Source: Selenomonadaceae bacterium (GTDB lineage: Bacteria > Bacillota > Negativicutes > Selenomonadales > Selenomonadaceae). Taken from it: a stretch of DNA of 6,414 bases. Location of the stretch: NCBI GenBank assembly GCA_017484235.1, contig JAFUTM010000050.1, forward strand, positions 1-6,414. The letters run 5' to 3'. Positions 5,822 to 6,414 of the stretch are shown here, piece by piece (within the stretch, counting starts at the first letter, position 1; every line of letters begins with the position of its first letter). The notes beneath the pieces are model-generated. The model was not told where the DNA came from and ran no database searches. It saw only the letters and a program-made list of their open reading frames with translations. The position numbers and the translations under genes are program-made.

Positions 5822-5893
5822 CTCGTTCGCTGGTTTCGCGTCACGCTCAACGCGCTCACAGGACCTCGCGTCCAGCTCGCCATTTAAAAGTAC
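5805..5893. repeat. 9-bp direct repeats around a GC-rich block
   Basis: TAAAAGTAC occurs at 5805-5813 and again at 5885-5893. The 71 bases between are strikingly GC-rich (for example TTCGCGTCACGCTCAACGCG) compared with the AT-rich DNA outside. A short hairpin GGAC/GTCC (5861-5873) lies within. No transposase and no convincing terminal inverted repeats are present. Confidence 0.5.
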
Positions 5894-5901
5894 GGACTAT
5901 C

Positions 5902-5922
5902 AATTACGAATTAAGAATTAAA
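5902..5922. repeat. 7-bp tandem repeat, three units
   Basis: AATTACG, AATTAAG and AATTAAA stand in tandem at 5902-5908, 5909-5915 and 5916-5922. Short AATTACG-like arrays of this sort are common filler in AT-rich intergenic DNA. Confidence 0.7.
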
Positions 5923-6003
5923 ATAATAGAACCAGATGTGCAAGTTGCATTAGTATTTAATTGACCGATTGCACCATTAGTTAATAAATATGTCATTGCA
6001 AAG

Positions 6004-6414
6004 TTATCGTTCGTTCGCTTGAGCGATAAACGTCTTGTTAGTGGTTTTACTCAGTGACAAATAATCCGTCGCAAGGTCGGTCATATCAATGGCACTGTTG
6101 CTGCACGTTGTCTGTGTTATGATATTATCCAGACCGTTTGCACTAATATTATTGTCTGTCGCAAACCAATAATTGCTGCCAGTGTTCGGCGATTCAATAA
6201 AGTCGCGCTCATCGTCGTCGTCATCTGTATCAAAGGTGGCGGATTTTTTATATTTGTCTTCGGAAATTACTTCGCCGTCCTCATCTACAAATGTTATCTT
6301 CTTATTTTTAGCATTCTTGACAGTGAGTTTATTGCCGTCAAGGTTGAACGTCACGTTCTTACCTTTAACCGTCACCGATTCAAACTCAACTTCCTCACTT
6401 ATCTGAATGACGTC
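6004..6414 (-). CDS. C-terminal part of a large repeat-type surface protein (partial)
   Basis: This minus-strand frame is open to the right edge, so the N-terminus lies outside the window; the visible 137 residues are the C-terminus. It opens with DVIQISEEVEFESVTVKG, then an alternating strand pattern (NVTFNLDGN, KLTVKNAKNKKITFVDEDG). A run of acids follows (FDTDDDDDERDF), then a Trp-Phe segment (NYWFATDNNISANGLDNII) and a Ser/Thr-rich end. This order resembles the C-terminal region of very large RTX-like, calcium-binding beta-repeat proteins of Negativicutes, as I recall them. No GGxGxD nonapeptide repeats are visible here, so that assignment is inference. A GTG at 6375 could be taken as a start but is internal: the frame continues 13 codons upstream with the same style. 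The stop lies within a TCGT tetranucleotide repeat, and protein-like sequence continues in the next frame, so the end may be frameshifted. Confidence 0.7.
   Translation of the reverse strand, partial: DVIQISEEVEFESVTVKGKNVTFNLDGNKLTVKNAKNKKITFVDEDGEVISEDKYKKSATFDTDDDDDERDFIESPNTGSNYWFATDNNISANGLDNIITQTTCSNSAIDMTDLATDYLSLSKTTNKTFIAQANER
6007..6017. repeat. TCGT tetranucleotide repeat at the surface-protein stop
   Basis: TCGTTCGTTCG is 2.75 copies of a 4-base unit, immediately next to the TAA stop (6004-6006) of the minus-strand gene. Losing one unit would join the frame to a downstream reading that ends at 5904. Short as it is, it is the kind of site where slippage shifts a frame. Confidence 0.6.

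Larger units (their letters stand above)
5641..6003. other. Convergent intergenic region, repeat-like
   Basis: This 363-base stretch separates two convergent genes. I see no convincing gene in it. It holds a weak hairpin at 5680-5707 (GTGACT with AGTTAC around a T7 run), a possible poor terminator for the + strand gene. It also holds a large imperfect inverted repeat (5713-5821), a GC-rich block (5814-5884), a 7-bp tandem repeat (5902-5922), and an 11-base palindrome TGCAAGTTGCA (5939-5949). The right end (5904-6003) reads as protein in one minus-strand frame and may be the displaced tail of the neighbouring surface-protein gene. Confidence 0.6.

Noticed and set aside
5719..5883. Minus-strand reading of 54 residues (starts MASWTRGPVS) across the intergenic repeat
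   Set aside because: No ribosome binding site is visible, the composition is Ser/Arg/Cys-rich and low-complexity, it spans both the inverted repeat and the GC-rich block, and other frames there look equally peptide-like. A dispersed repeat explains it better.
5939..5949. Palindrome TGCAAGTTGCA as an operator
   Set aside because: It lies between the ends of two convergent genes, away from any promoter, and TTGCA recurs nearby within a possible coding tail; chance or coding repetition is likelier.
5641..6003. CRISPR array or tRNA gene in the intergenic region
   Set aside because: The repeats are not regularly spaced direct repeats with unique spacers, and no cloverleaf or T-loop GTTCRA signature fits.
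6173..6406. Plus-strand open frame opposite the surface-protein tail, with a poly-Ser run
   Set aside because: The poly-Ser is simply the complement of the acidic GAC/GAT run in the minus-strand gene; no start signal supports it.

Overview
The window comes from an AT-rich, anaerobe-like genome, most probably a diderm Bacillota lineage such as Negativicutes (inference, moderate confidence). Four things point this way: a rubredoxin next to an NAD-malate dehydrogenase, strong AAGGAGG-type ribosome binding sites and intrinsic terminators, a YfmL-like DEAD-box helicase and a RepL-like winged-helix protein, both known mainly from Bacillota, and two envelope genes. The envelope genes are a secreted BamE-like protein and the tail of a large repeat-type surface protein, a combination more typical of bacteria with an outer membrane.

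Layout. A 51-residue rubredoxin (26-181) is followed by mdh (268-1221), which has its own extended -10 promoter and a hairpin terminator. A 95-residue protein of unknown function (1364-1651) follows as a single-gene unit. It is preceded by a sigma-28/SigD-like promoter match and ends at a terminator with an unusual G-rich loop. Next comes a tightly packed four-gene run on the + strand: tadA (1760-2203), a RepL-like winged-helix protein (2210-2785), an acyltransferase-3 membrane protein (2797-3966) and a YfmL-like RNA helicase (3956-5056). The gaps are 6 and 11 bases, then an 11-base overlap, and an intrinsic terminator closes the run. TadA (tRNA wobble inosine) and the helicase (probably ribosome assembly) give it a translation theme, while the other two genes have no obvious link to it. 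A single-gene unit for a secreted two-repeat protein (5173-5640) follows.

The last part is convergent. From 5641 to 6003 lies an intergenic region with a large imperfect inverted repeat, a GC-rich block between two 9-bp direct repeats, and 7-bp tandem repeats; it looks like a dispersed repeat rather than a gene. The 3' end of a large minus-strand surface-protein gene enters from the right edge. Its reading frame appears to be cut short at a tetranucleotide repeat, beyond which a 35-codon protein-like reading continues in the next frame.

No complete new multi-gene system is evident. The best leads are the possible slippage site at the end of the surface protein, the RepL-like protein inside a housekeeping operon, the sigma-28-like small gene, and the structured intergenic repeat.
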